From assembly GCF_902459465.1 (NCBI RefSeq), contig NC_047062.1, forward strand, positions 17,181,994 through 17,245,993: 64,000 bases of DNA, in the 5' to 3' direction. The position numbers were made by a program, and so were the translations under genes. Under the pieces are notes generated by a model, which was not told where the DNA came from, did no database searches, and was given only the letters and a program-made list of their open reading frames with translations. Positions 35,108 through 46,458 of this stretch are shown piece after piece (the first letter of the stretch is position 1; each line of letters opens with the position of its first letter). Source of the DNA: Asterias rubens. Taxonomy: Eukaryota > Echinodermata > Asteroidea > Forcipulatida > Asteriidae.

Positions 35108-36505
35108 ATGAGCTATTCTAAGATGTTAAATAAGCGTCGGAGCTTCGCGGTGGCTGAAGTAGATGTTATTAACTCTAACTCCTTTAAGCAGACCCAGCTC
35201 AAGTTGGACAAGCAGAACTTGCGTCTCGACAAGAATCACACGGATAGTATGCTGTTGCACAACAGGGAGTATGCCGAATTGAAGAGGTTCCTGCACAGCG
35301 TACAAACAGTGAACGACGAGGAGGGTGAGATTGGCGTACCTGGCTCACAGACCAAGTTGCTAAGGTCCGTCACGGCTCCGGATAAAGAAAGCCTGGCCCT
35401 GGTACCTGGTGGTGGGGAGCACCAAACACCCAACAGACCCAAGACCGTTAATCAGGGCGTTAGACGGCGGTCGGCAAGCGAGAGTTCAGTGACCACCGAA
35501 AGAGGTGCCGGGAAGGGTTTGCGATCGAAGAGTGAAGCTACCAGTGAACCGGCTTCTCCTCGCAAGGGGAGCCTGGCTGGATCGGACCGACTGCCACGGC
35601 TCATGCTGCCCCCGTCTCCCATACAAGAGGACACACCGAGCTGGAAGAGGCGATCATCTGACGAAACACCCACAAAGAACGCACCTAACCCTCCCCGTGA
35701 ACGCCGTAAGTCTAGTACAGTTACAGTAGAGTTCAATATGAAAGGAGAAGCGGGTGGACGAAGGCTCTCTCGGACTACTTCATTAGACAGTCATAATAAT
35801 GCGCCTCCTCGTAAGTCATCCATCGGCTTGTCACTAGACCTGAATAACAATCGTGATAGACGCCTATCAGCCTCATTCCCCCTGACATCTAATGGCTACA
35901 TGGCACCCACCTCCAACCTCCTCCATCCTAAGGGGCCACACTCAGACTACTATAGTTCCTCCTCAAGCCGTTCCTCCTCCCCTATGTCCGGGATGCCCAT
36001 GCGTCGGCACTCTGTCGCTCACCCAATATCGTCGTCCACCTCCATCCGTAAGAGTGTGGAGCTCTCGGAGGGCTTTGCCATGGACACACAGGTCTACGAC
36101 CCGAGCATACCGGTCGATCCGACCGGTCGCCGTTACTCGTCATCGGACGAAGGTAGCACGGCGTCCGGTCCAACACCCCGGTCCTCTCTTTCCCTGAAAA
36201 TCCCGGCACCGAAAGTTTCCCACGCCAAGTCGATGGAGGTGATGGTTGCCTCGCAGAAGCAGATTCTACAGAGAAGGAAAACCATGTCGCAGTTGAATAC
36301 GAGGTTGATGACCCCTGGTGAATGCATCGAGATACAGAATAAGCGACGGGATAGGATCCACGGCAGCGGGAGCGAAGACGGGAGTAGTGTTAAAGGAGCC
36401 GTCTGGGCTAGAGAGCCTTTCTTCGCAAACCAACCAGGTACTGGTGGTCAAAACAGGAAGAATAGCGTGACTGACAAAGAAACAATAGATTCTGTCAAAA
36501 ACTAA
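35108..36505 (+). CDS. Uncharacterised coiled-coil protein with basophilic phosphosite array (465 aa), family member 1
   Basis: Intronless open frame. The start was set at ATG 35108 (GAAAATGAGC); the frame extends 30 codons further up without an ATG until a TGA at 35009. Residues about 29-66 are a charged helix (LRLDKNHTDSMLLHNREYAE then LKRFL) that aligns without gaps to the N-terminal helices of the genes at 42059 and 50039. The remainder is low-complexity, Ser/Arg/Pro-rich and probably disordered. It carries about twelve R-R/K-x-S/T sites (RRRSAS, KRRSSDE, RRKSST, RRLSRT, PRKSSI, RRLSAS, RRHSV, IRKSV, RRYSS, RRKTM, RKNSV), the consensus of PKA, Akt and CaMK kinases. No enzyme or membrane motif is seen. 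The helix pattern recalls vertebrate CCDC190, but that is only a guess. Codon use and absence of stops over 1.4 kb make it a real gene. Confidence 0.82.
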   Translation: MSYSKMLNKRRSFAVAEVDVINSNSFKQTQLKLDKQNLRLDKNHTDSMLLHNREYAELKRFLHSVQTVNDEEGEIGVPGSQTKLLRSVTAPDKESLALVPGGGEHQTPNRPKTVNQGVRRRSASESSVTTERGAGKGLRSKSEATSEPASPRKGSLAGSDRLPRLMLPPSPIQEDTPSWKRRSSDETPTKNAPNPPRERRKSSTVTVEFNMKGEAGGRRLSRTTSLDSHNNAPPRKSSIGLSLDLNNNRDRRLSASFPLTSNGYMAPTSNLLHPKGPHSDYYSSSSSRSSSPMSGMPMRRHSVAHPISSSTSIRKSVELSEGFAMDTQVYDPSIPVDPTGRRYSSSDEGSTASGPTPRSSLSLKIPAPKVSHAKSMEVMVASQKQILQRRKTMSQLNTRLMTPGECIEIQNKRRDRIHGSGSEDGSSVKGAVWAREPFFANQPGTGGQNRKNSVTDKETIDSVKN

Positions 36506-36541
36506 TAAACCTAATTGTGATTCAAAGTCTGAATCGAGGGG

Positions 36542-36547
36542 AATAAA
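36542..36547 (+). promoter_or_regulatory. Candidate polyadenylation signal
   Basis: AATAAA 37 bases after the stop of the 465-aa gene. It would give a very short 3' UTR. Confidence 0.4.
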
Positions 36548-37074
36548 ATCTGGTGGGGTTTGTATTTCGTTGAAGACACAACAAAATGGTAAAGACATGT
36601 GTTATTATTATGTTCAAAGACCAGGTTTGATTCAGCATTATGATCATTTGATAATTATGAAACAGAGCCAAAACTGTATCTGGTTGTGTACGCCTGTTTC
36701 CTAGTAAAAACAACATGTTATGCTGTTTTTCCAGTTTGGATCTAACTTAAAGAATTGAAACTTCATATCACAAAATATTCAGCTATGAAAGTACATGTAA
36801 ACTAGATATTACCAAAGTGAGTAATAATCATTATTCGCTGATGGTAATTATGTTTAGAAAAGAAATTAATATATTTGAACATAAGTGCTCCTATTATGTT
36901 GAGCAGAAAATAATCCCCGTTGTGTCAGTGAAGTACCTTTCATTTAGTTCATTATCATAGAAAGCAGCACAGATTTATACAGATTTTAAAATAGGACTTT
37001 ACAACAAGTGGAGGTTACACACAACATGAATCAGAAGTTTATAAAAGGATGAGGGCCTTGGAAGTGATACAGAG

Positions 37075-37599
37075 GTCGATTTCACAAAGAGCTAAGATTT
37101 ATCTTAACTGTGAATCAATCTAAATTGCTAAGCAAAGTGTGATGTGACAATACAAATCACTTTGGCAATACTGCAAACTCATCATAAAGGAACACGTTGC
37201 CTTGGATCGGTCGAGTTGGTCTTTGAAAAGCATTTGTAACCGTTTGTTATGAAATGCATAGGGGTGGAAAGATGTTGTAAAAGTATAATACAATGATCCA
37301 CACAAACATGCCTCGAAATTGCGCGGTTTTCTTTTTACCTCGTCAAATAACACGGTCAGCCATTTATGGGAGTCAACTTTTTGACTCCCATAAATGGCCG
37401 ACCGTGTAAGTTCGCAAAGTAAAAGGAAAACCACGCAATTACGAGGCAATATTGTGTGGATCATTGTATTCTACTGTTAAAACATCTTTCCACCCATATG
37501 CATTTCCTAACAAACGGTTACAAATGCTTTTTATAGACCAACTCGTCCGATCCAAGGCAACGTGTTCCTTTAAGATAAATCTGAGTGCATTATGAAAGC
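37075..37599. mobile_element. Small MITE split by a foldback insertion
   Basis: The left part, GTCGATTTCACAAAGAGCTAAG and on to 37184, and the right part AAGATAAATCTGAGTGCATT-TGAAAGC (37572-37599) are the two inverted ends of a CGATTTCACAAAG element. The 388-bp foldback lies between them. Confidence 0.6.
37185..37572. mobile_element. Family C foldback element (AAAGGAACACGTTGCC ends), 388 bp
   Basis: A near-perfect hairpin: TAAAGGAACACGTTGCCTTGG at the left is mirrored by CCAAGGCAACGTGTTCCTTTA at the right, and at the centre GGGAGTCAA / TTGACTCCC meet. Each arm is about 190 bases. It is noncoding; frames across it are mirror artefacts. Confidence 0.93.
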
Positions 37600-37859
37600 A
37601 AGGTGTGTCGGTTAAAATTTAAATGGGTTAAAATGTAGTAGGATAAACACAAATTCGAATGCATTGCTAAATATAACGGTCACAACTTGCGAATGTGAAA
37701 TGTAACATTGATTCAGAAACCGAAGGGTATTTTGTTTAAAACTTTGCTAAGCAGTTTAAATTATCATATTAATCTGTTTGCATGTCTTCTCGGTTGCGTT
37801 ATCTAATAGTTATTACAGAGAGGTTAACAAGTTTTACTTCCATGGTTTTGGAAGTTATG

Positions 37860-38110
37860 TTCAACGAAACACATTATAGATTGAAGTAAACTTGCGGGTG
37901 CAACCGTGTGTTCAAATAATTAAACACCGCTCGTCTTCTCCTGAAGACGAGCAGAGTTTAAATACTGATCGAGACCAAAACGTTTCTTCTCAGAACCAAC
38001 ACTTCTCCCAATGAGTTTTTTTACACGGTTGTACCCGCAAGAATACTGTTATAGTTTCTCTCATAATCCACACTATGCAAAGCTTCAAACATCATGTTGA
38101 CGAGTTTTCG
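37860..38110 (-). repeat. Dispersed repeat (inverted relative of 30419-30840)
   Basis: Contains AAACTTGCGGGTGCAACCGTG, then CTCGTCTTC-CTGAAGACGAG as an internal palindrome, and GGTTGTACCCGCAAGAATACT in the opposite sense. This gives the element inverted ends of about 20 bases. Confidence 0.65.
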
Positions 38111-38186
38111 ATGTGAACAACATTTTTCCGAGGAAACAAAAGATGCTGGCATCGTCAACATTTTGTTTGGTTACAATATTGAAGGT

Positions 38187-38598
38187 TTAAATGTACTGGA
38201 CAGTATTGGTAATTACTCAAAATAATTGTTGCCATAAAAACTTAATTGGTAACAAGCAATGGAGAGCTCTTGATAGTATAAAACATTGTAAGAAACGGCT
38301 TCCTCTGAAGTAACGTAGTTTTCGAGAAAAACAAGTAATTTTCCAATGAAATATAAAAAATAACATACAAATTCGAGACCTCAGAATTTGATTTTGAGGT
38401 ATCGAAATCAAGCATCTAACTATAGCACACAACTTCGTTTGACAAAGGTGTTTTTTCTTCAATTATTATCTTTCAACTTTGACGACCAATTGAGTTCAAA
38501 TTTTCCCAGGTTTGTTTCACAGGTTTTTTGCATATGTTGAGATACACCAAGTGAGAAGACTGGTCTTTGACAATCACAAAAGGTGTCCATGTCTTTAA
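38187..38598 (+). mobile_element. Family A MITE
   Basis: Ends TTAAATGTACTGGACAGTATT and GGTGTCCATGTCTTTAA. The internal hairpin is GAGACCTCAGAATTTGATTTTG-AGGTATCG. Confidence 0.88.
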
Positions 38599-39156
38599 GA
38601 CAGATGATCTAAGCTTGTCCATACACTTGGAGACTCTGGCCACTCAAGGAGGAAGAAAACATGCATCTGTGGTTTAACATATACCCCTTGTCTTCCTCAG
38701 TATACCCCAAGAGATATCGAACATTTCACAAAAAATTGGTTCGATATATCAAATGTTGTCTCTGTCCCCTTTTACTTAATACCGTCAAAAAACAATAAAT
38801 AAACAAAATAACATAAAATTGATTATTATTATACAAATGTCTTACCTTGTAAATTATATCAAGACTGATGTGGTAAATTTAATGTTCAAGACTGTTGGTT
38901 ATAACTGAAACAAGACGACGGCGTCTCTAAAATTATAATGGTAATTTTTTGAACAAACATTTATTGTTCTGTCATAAATAAAGCTGAAAGATAGCTTTTG
39001 TCGACACTGAAAATTACGGTTATTTTCGGTTGCTGTAATGTAAACAAAATAGAACACCGTAAACCGCTACCCCCCCCCCAAAAAAAAAACATCAAAAGGG
39101 TGACCACATATGAAATCGACACCTATAGTTAAAGAGGATCGGAAGTTATTTAGTCT

Positions 39157-39555
39157 TTAAAGGCAGTTGACACTATTGGTAATTACTCAAAAAAATTATT
39201 AGCATAAAACCTTTCTTGGTGACTAGTTTTATTATACTAGTAATGGGGAGAGGTTGGTAGTACAAAACATTGTGAGAAACGGCTCCCTCTGAAGTGCCTT
39301 AGTTTTCGTGAAAGAGGTAATTTTCCGAGAATTTGATTTCGAGAACTCAGATTAAGATCGTGAGGTCCGAAACCAACCATCTGTTGGCACACAACTTCGT
39401 GTGGCAAGGGTGTTTTTTCTTCCATTATTATCTCGCAAGTTCGATGACCGATTGAGTTCAAATTTTCACAGGTTTGTTATTTGATGCATATGTTGAGATA
39501 CACCAACTGTGAAGGCTAGCCTTTGATAATTACCATTAGTGTCCACTGCCTTTAA
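39157..39555 (+). mobile_element. Family A MITE
   Basis: Ends TTAAAGGCAGTTGACAC and GTGTCCACTGCCTTTAA, both intact with TTAA. Confidence 0.9.
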
Positions 39556-40297
39556 ACAAACGATCGGGCCTTTGTAATTTTCGTTCCCTTAGCACTGGGT
39601 TGGGATTAGCGTTTCCAGGAGGCTCGGTATCCTCGTCAACCTTTTGATGATGTGCTTTATTTTTATGGGGGTTGCAGTTAACTAGCAACCTCAACATTCA
39701 GCAAGCACAACACCATGTGAATATAGACACAAAGTAATTATCATGCCAACATCACATGAAGTGCTTCATTTTACCGCTTGGTTGGTTTATGCGCTTCCAA
39801 GTCAGGTTGTCTTCTGACTCTTGTTTGTGCCCTCATGTTTTATTTACTGGAGCACCCGACCATGAGTTTATGAAGCCTCAAAATACCCCCAAGGATACCT
39901 TGGCACACTGTTGTGAAACATAGTGAGGGCGCCCTTATGATATTTTTAGAGAAGGCGGATGCCGCATTGATTTCATCGTGAGTCTACGTCCGCCAGAGAT
40001 TCTGTCTCCCTTTATGGGAAATTAACATGGGCTGGTATGAGGAATATGATTCAAAAGAGGGCGCTATCAGAAGTAGTTGCACATAGTTTGTCATGGGTGA
40101 GGGGGGGGGGGAGAACCCTTGGGAAAAATAATCTTATGCCACACCGTAAAGCCATAAGCGCTTTTTAAAACTTCGCTTTGGTTCCATTTCAGGCTCAATC
40201 GGCGCGTTTGAATCATTGCTATTAAAACACACATTCAAGTGACGAAGATAAGCCCTATCCGAAGCCGAATGGGACAAAAACAAAATATTATATTCCT

Positions 40298-40673
40298 TTA
40301 AAGCAATCGCACAACATCGGTAAACAGTATTGTCAAAAGGCCCACACTTCGTGTATCACAAATTATATATAAAATAACAAACCTGTGAAAATTTAGGGTC
40401 AATCGGTCATCGGAGTCGGGAGAAAAAAAACCGGGAAAACCCACCCTTGTTTCCGCACGTTTCGCCGTGTCATGACTTGTGTTTAAAATAAATCCGTTAT
40501 TCGCGATATCGAGAATTGATAATATTGTTTAATGTTTTCTCAAAAAGTAAAGCATTTCATGGAATAATATTTTAAGGGAAGTCTGTCACCATTACCTTCT
40601 GTAAACCCTGTAAGTTGTTTGTAAATCTGTGAACTTTTAGTTTTTGTTCTGTTCGAAAGTGTCCAATGGCTTG
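40298..40673 (-). mobile_element. Family D MITE (TTAAAGCCATTGGACAC ends)
   Basis: Reverse-oriented relative of the copy at 43834. It shares GCAATCGCACAACATCGGTAA, AATACTGT, CGATATCGAGAATTGATAAT and AAGTGTCCAATGGCTT. The CACAGGTTTGTTATTT-like block near the right third is shared with family A, so the two families are related. Confidence 0.82.
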
Positions 40674-40688
40674 AACTCATTCACGCAT

Positions 40689-42058
40689 TTAGTTCAGTCC
40701 CTTTGAGCAACATTTGTTAAAAACAAATGCCGCAGTGCCGCAGTGCCGCAGTGCCGCCGTGCCGCAGTGTGGGCGGGGTTTGTTTAAAAGATAGGGACGG
40801 GCGATGATTGGGGATATTGGGGGTACTTGCAGTGTGGCGGTAACGCTTAGAACCCTTATTATTGCCCCCCCCCCCCCAGTAAAGATCCACCTAAAATGAA
40901 TGGTTCGACACATTAACATTTTTATGTCTTCACTCTCTTCTCCTAATGAACATTTTTGGCAGATGAACGTACATTCAGCTCGCGAATAACTGTTTTACTC
41001 GTCAGTTCCCTTTTCAACAAGTCATTTTATGAGTGTGTGTTTTTGGTGTATACAGTGATATGACACAACATGCAATCAGCGCGTTATTCAAACATTGGGC
41101 AGCAGTGTATAAGAGGTAATCGAAGGATTAGTCCACTGTTCCAAAAGTATCCCATTAAACAAACATCATTCACGGTTACAACAAACCTACTGGTCTAATC
41201 TCCCATATCATACCGGTTACCAACCACACTCACAAGCTCTCTCGAGGGGGACAACACCAAACAGAAACTTTGTTGATCGTTGGAATTAAGCGTGAACATT
41301 TTGACTTGTAAAACTGTCGAGTGTTTGTGTTTTCTACGGGATATATCAAGCTATCCGGGGAGGTTTGGAAAAGCTTTTCTCACCGAGGACCACTTCTAAG
41401 TTTGGAATGTTTTGAGAGAGAGTACCGACACTTGAAGACAATTTGTTTGGTCAATATTGTTGGAGAGCATTGTAAGAGAAAACACCTGTGCATAGGTAAT
41501 TTCGAGTCATCTGATCGGGAAATGAGTCGCTTTGAGAAATGAACACTTGGATGGATATATATTGCAAAATATTATTCTTTGCGTTATGAACGACGGAAGT
41601 CGTAATTTTTTCTACTTTGGAGCAAAAACAACCACTCCGGAAGTTGGCAATTCTCAACGGACTCTTGTGAGTTTCAGACGGCCGGGAAGTGATACGTGAA
41701 ATGGTGCACTGGGAATTTTGCAAGGACCCTTTGGTACTTTTGATGTATCTCTGAGTAACACATTGTGCTTTTGGAACCTTGGTGGTACTTTTGTCTTCCT
41801 TTTTTTGAGAGCCGCGTGTGTTTTAAAAACGGGCATCATAATTTTGCAGCTGAGGCACTTTCCAGTCGAGACTGTGTTTACAAAAGGTGATCATGGTTGT
41901 AGTTTACAACAACTTGTTTTGGCTCAAACTCCACTGCCTAAACTTTGAAGGGTATTGAATCGGATTTAATGCAAGTGACTGTTACCTGAACATTTTGAAA
42001 AGAAAAGTGTTTGGTCAAAATGTTTAGTTTCAAAAGACTGATAAATGTGTTTTAAATT
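40689..42058. other. Intergenic sequence and presumed 5' leader of the second coiled-coil gene
   Basis: A GCCGCAGT-type octamer is repeated five times at 40727-40768. The rest is unique-looking sequence. No coding exon is recognised upstream of the start at 42059, and an in-frame TAA lies two codons before it. Confidence 0.4.
40727..40768. repeat. GCCGCAGT octamer repeat
   Basis: Five imperfect copies of GCCGCAGT in tandem, GC-rich within AT-rich surroundings. Confidence 0.8.
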
Positions 42059-43261
42059 ATGGAGAACTTCAAAAGTTTTTCTGACCACGAGATGGCCGAG
42101 CAGTCCAAGCGAGTCCTGATGTGTAACAAGCTCGAGCGCCGTAAATACGAGGAAACTTGCCAGAGGATGGCCCGGGCTAACGTCAAGCAAATACGGGCCT
42201 ACGATGCTGAGATGTCTGACATCAGGAAGGAATTGTATCGCTTCACACAGGCAAAGAGGAGCATGAGACCAAATGACGAGACCGACGTAACGGCACTAGA
42301 GCCAGGACACGAAACATCTCTCACCAGCGGTAGATCCCCGAGCACCTCAACAAACTCGAAGGGGAGCCCAAGGAGCAAGACCGGGCAGAAACGACACCCC
42401 GCGAACCGAGCGAAGCACGACCCAAAAGGCGGCCCGGTGGAGAAACAGCAGCATGCGGAGAATGAGCACGGGACTTCGGTGCTCAGTGGTGAACCGAGTT
42501 CAGACAATTCTGTTGAGAAGTTATCTTTACCGAGTTTAGGACCTGTAGTACCGACTGAGGAAAGCATCATATCAGCAGTAGCACACTCCAATAACAGTGT
42601 CTTCTCATCCCCTCCCGATATTGAGATTCCATCTTACATCAAGCCGAAGCATCTTGGACGGATAGATGAAATGGACGAAGGGAGAGAGGTGGAAGGCATT
42701 GATGATCTACCTCCTCCAATGATACCAAGGATGGACAGCAGAACGCCTGGAAACCAGGTAGCCTTGGAGCGCGGCGTGGAATGGCTCAGTAACCAGATGA
42801 GACAGAGGGACCTCCAGACTGGGGACATCGCATCATGGAGGCCCAATCTCGTGGATGTTGTCACGGCTTTATCCTCAACCGATGACGGTAAAACAGACCC
42901 ACACATCGGCATCACCCAGACCCGATGCAGCGCCGGGACACTCCCGCCGATCACCCGGGGAAATCCACCGAGTGATATCCATCAAGAGAGACCCTTGTTC
43001 GTCGATAATATTATGGCGTACTCCAGGCATCAGGAGAGAACGGCACGGGCGGACCGGTATCGCGTCAACACCTCGGCACTTCACTACCTGGGAGAGGGAA
43101 CGTTTTACGGCCTGGATGATGAGACGGAGTCTGGGTCGTCCTCACCGAGACGACGGAGGAGTGAATTTGGTCAGGGGCGGCATGTCACTGTAAGGATTGA
43201 AAAGAAGAGACTACAAAGAGGGGAGAGTAGCTTGAACAGAAAACCCCTGATAACAAATTGA
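42059..43261 (+). CDS. Uncharacterised coiled-coil protein (400 aa), family member 2
   Basis: Intronless open frame starting at ATG 42059 (AATTATGGA), with an in-frame TAA six bases upstream, so the start is well fixed. Residues 12-68 form a strongly charged helix: KLERRKYEETCQRMARANVK, then QIRAYDAEMSDIRKELYRF. It aligns residue for residue with the helices of the 35108 and 50039 genes, with shared spacing Y-x-x-E-x3-(I/L)-x3-L-x2-F. The middle (about 75-190) is polar and rich in Ser, Gly, Lys and Glu. The C-terminal third has a more structured look (VALERGVEWLSNQMRQRDLQ, DIASWRPNLVDVVTAL, NTSALHYLGEGTFYGLDD) and ends in an Arg-rich tail with SSPRRRRSEF. No catalytic or membrane motif. Function unknown. 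The three-gene tandem arrangement on one strand suggests local duplication followed by strong divergence outside the helix. Confidence 0.82.
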   Translation: MENFKSFSDHEMAEQSKRVLMCNKLERRKYEETCQRMARANVKQIRAYDAEMSDIRKELYRFTQAKRSMRPNDETDVTALEPGHETSLTSGRSPSTSTNSKGSPRSKTGQKRHPANRAKHDPKGGPVEKQQHAENEHGTSVLSGEPSSDNSVEKLSLPSLGPVVPTEESIISAVAHSNNSVFSSPPDIEIPSYIKPKHLGRIDEMDEGREVEGIDDLPPPMIPRMDSRTPGNQVALERGVEWLSNQMRQRDLQTGDIASWRPNLVDVVTALSSTDDGKTDPHIGITQTRCSAGTLPPITRGNPPSDIHQERPLFVDNIMAYSRHQERTARADRYRVNTSALHYLGEGTFYGLDDETESGSSSPRRRRSEFGQGRHVTVRIEKKRLQRGESSLNRKPLITN

Positions 43262-43344
43262 GGAAATATATTTCTTATTCAATACTTGAACAAACAGCAC
43301 AGATAATGCATTTGTTTAGAATCATTTAAATTGTTTAATATTTT

Positions 43345-43643
43345 GAAGGAACACGTTGCCTTGGATTGGTCGAGTTGGTCTGTGAAAAGCGTTTGTATTC
43401 GTCTGTTATAAAATGCATATGGTTGGAAAGATAATTTAAAAGTAGAATACAATGATCCACACAAATATGCCTCGAAATTGCGTGGTTTTCCTTTTACCTC
43501 GTCGACTAACACGATCGGCCATTTATACTGGAGTCAAATTTTTGACTCACATAAATCCCAGACCGTGTAAGTTCGCAAAGCAAAAGGAAAACCACGCAAT
43601 TCGAGGCAAATTTAATATTGATCCTTTAATATGGTGTTCCTTT
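43345..43643. mobile_element. Family C foldback element, right arm partly deleted
   Basis: The left arm (GAAGGAACACGTTGCCTTGG onward) and centre (GGAGTCAAATTTTTGACTC) are present. After CACGCAATTCGAGGCAAAT the right arm jumps to GGTGTTCCTTTA, losing roughly 100 bases. Confidence 0.88.
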
Positions 43644-43833
43644 AATATGGATAACTATTTTAAAATATAGGATTTACTTTAAATGTTACGATTGCATGTA
43701 CACATCCACAATCAGTGGTACTTGTTTTGTTACAAAGACACCAAAATGAAAAACATATAAATATTGAGTAACTCTGTGCACATCTTGTAGTCAACAAAGT
43801 GAAGAACTTTTTATTCATCATTGACAGCGATTG

Positions 43834-44213
43834 TTAAAGCCATTGGACACTTTCTGAACAGAACAAAAATTTAAAGTTCACAGATTTACAGTTAACTTAC
43901 TGGGTTTACAGAAGGTAATGGCGAAAGACTTCCCTTGAAATATTATTCCATGAAATGCTTTACATTTTGAGAAAACATTAAAACAATATTATCAATTCTC
44001 GATATCGAGAATAACGGATTTATTTTAAACACATGCCACGACACGGCGAAACGTGCGGAAACAAGGGTGGGTTTTCCCGTTATTTTCTCCCGACTCCGAT
44101 GACCGATTGAGCCTAAATTTTCACAGGTTTGTTATTTTATATATTATAAGTTGTAATACACAAAGTGTGGGCCTATGGACAATACTGTTTACCGATGTTG
44201 TGCGATTGCTGTA
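43834..44213 (+). mobile_element. Family D MITE (TTAAAGCCATTGGACAC ends)
   Basis: The left end is TTAAAGCCATTGGACAC; the right end fades at GTTGTGCGATTGCTG. The centre holds the ATTCTCGATATCGAGAAT palindrome (20 bases or fewer) and a GACACGGCGAAACGTGCGG block. Confidence 0.82.
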
Positions 44214-44450
44214 ATTGATATATAAAGACAATGAGACAACTGCTACATCAAAGGTTTTTAAACTGTTGTTTATAAAATAGACGCAAACAAATTTACACAC
44301 GTGATTGTGGCTGTGCATATTGTTAGAATTGCTCAACTAGTCTAGTTTCGAAGGAAATATCTTCCGTATGTAGTCTGTCTTCGTGTGTTAGTCATTCACA
44401 GTGTTCCCTTCCATCAATCAATTGTGTTTAATTGAGTTTACTCTGTTTGG

Positions 44451-44757
44451 TTAGAGGCAGTGGACACTATTGATAATTACTCAAAATAAGTATTATCATA
44501 AAACCTTTCTTGATTACGAGGAATAAAATATTGTGAGAAACGGCTCCCTCTGAAGTGACGTAGTTTTCGAGAAAGAAGTAATCTTTCACGAATTTGATTT
44601 CGAGACCTCAGATTTAGAAATTGAGGTCTCGAAATCAAGCATCTGAAAGCACCCGACATCTTGTAACAATGGTATTTTTTTTTTTTTTCATATACATGTT
44701 GAGATACACAAACTATAACGACTAGTCGTTGACAATTACCAATAGTGTCCATTCAGT
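44451..44757 (+). mobile_element. Family A MITE, ends slightly eroded
   Basis: Left end TTAGAGGCAGTGGACAC, right end AATAGTGTCCATTCAG. A T run replaces part of the centre. The hairpin ATTTCGAGACCTCAGA / TTGAGGTCTCGAAATC is intact. Confidence 0.87.
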
Positions 44758-46458
44758 CTACAATTCTAATTCTCGCAGACCAATGTCTTATAAAATAAAT
44801 AATGTGTTAAATTTTGTAATCATATTTCAAAAAATGCAGCTAATCTCAATTCAAATTTATTGCGAAATTATGAAACTGAGAAAACCAGAAAACCTAACCG
44901 AATAAGATTGTGGTGCCCCCCAGAAAAAGGGGGGGGGGGCGCATATCAAAAACAGAAAAACAGAATTGTTTAGCCCTACAATTTGGCGGAAGCATTAAGT
45001 TCGAAATCTACTAAACTTTCTGACAATAATAGTGTATCAACGTGGCTCATGGAAACAAAACAAAAACCCAGTTTCCTCAAAGGGTTGGCAACCATAGAGT
45101 AGCGCTACACTTCAATTCAAGGACCTCACTTTTAAATGTATCTATCAATTTGAATCAATCTGACAATTGAATGATAGTTTTAAGTGGAATTAAATGCAAC
45201 TGCCTGAAAGTGTCACTCGCTCCGCAATGATTCACGTGACCCAAAGTTATCTCTATTTATACAACTCTTTAATGTCCTTGTAAACTGGATATTAGATGGT
45301 CGTCTTTGCAAACATGATATTAACCTTTACTGACTGTGCAATCTGAATGGTTTGTTGACGTTGCTAAGGTCTTACGAATAGCCACTCCGTAGCCATGGCA
45401 ACACCATGACAACAACCACACACGATGTATACGTTGAATGTATATACTGTGAATCTTTGAATGGGATATATAATTGCCTTCAAAGATACATTTAATTGAT
45501 TCTGCCACTCTAACGTTGTTGTTTTTATTCAAAAGATCATCAAAGCAAAGTAGCATTAAAGGCACTGGAAACAATTTGTAATACTCCGAACAGTTTGTTA
45601 GCATAAAACTTACTTGGTAATGAACATAGGAGAGCGGAAGTTTTTACCCATTCAGGTCAACCAAATTTGATGGCATTTCCATGTCTTTTGAAAACTGAAT
45701 GATAGAATTGAAGTAAAGTAAGTCACGACAAACAAACAGACAAAACAGACAAACGAGCAGGTAAATACACATTTAAGCAAGTTCTCTTTGGGGAAAAGCC
45801 AAAGCAATATAAACATATATCAAGAATGTAGATCAGCCAAAAATGTGTGTGTGTGTGTGATTTTTTAAACAAAAGACAATGTATGAGAAAAGTAAAAATA
45901 ATATAATTACAGTTACCTAGTGACCGTAATGAATTGAAATCCCTTTTGTTCAACCCCAAATCATAAATATATAAAAATATACTTTAATATATATTTCTTC
46001 TGAGTTTTTTAAATTGGTCTTGAATAAGGAGTATATTATTATAGTAAGTTTTTTAATTGCAACAAACAGAATGATTAGCTCGAAGATTTTTTATGAATGA
46101 TGGTGTATACGAAACGTTTATTGGAAAGTGTTAATTCGTCAAGACGTTACTTTAAAAACATTTGTTGTCCCTCTTTTTGAATGAACTGTGTTCCGACTGG
46201 TCTTTTATAATAAAGTATATAATTATTGGTTGGGAAAACATAATAAAGTTCCTTTGTTTGATGATATCAATTACAATCTTTAACCGGAGCAACAAGAGAT
46301 AATCCTCTTAAGATGATAAGCAAGGATGATTAAATAATGTCCAGATATTGGACATGTGGAACGAGATAACTTCTCATGCCAATGTAGGGTATCACTTACC
46401 GGTACGAACCTTTGTATTTCAGATACAAGTTTAGTTTTATAAAAGAAAACTTTTACGT
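44758..46458. other. Intergenic sequence
   Basis: Apart from a family A head fragment at 45556, I see only AT-rich sequence, a (GT)n run near 45846 and a G run near 44929. No gene is supported. Confidence 0.4.
45556..45638 (+). mobile_element. Family A MITE, left-end fragment
   Basis: TTAAAGGCACTGGAAACAATT, then TTAGCATAAAACTTACTTGG and GGAGAGC. The rest of the element is absent. Confidence 0.75.

Noticed and set aside
35452-36209. Frames of 75-101 codons antisense or shifted within the 465-aa gene
   Set aside because: Shadows of a long GC-biased coding frame.
37120-37464. 114-codon minus-strand frame and similar frames at 43279-43512 and 62935-63260
   Set aside because: All are translations of the family C foldback arms. 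Identical peptides on both strands follow from the palindrome.
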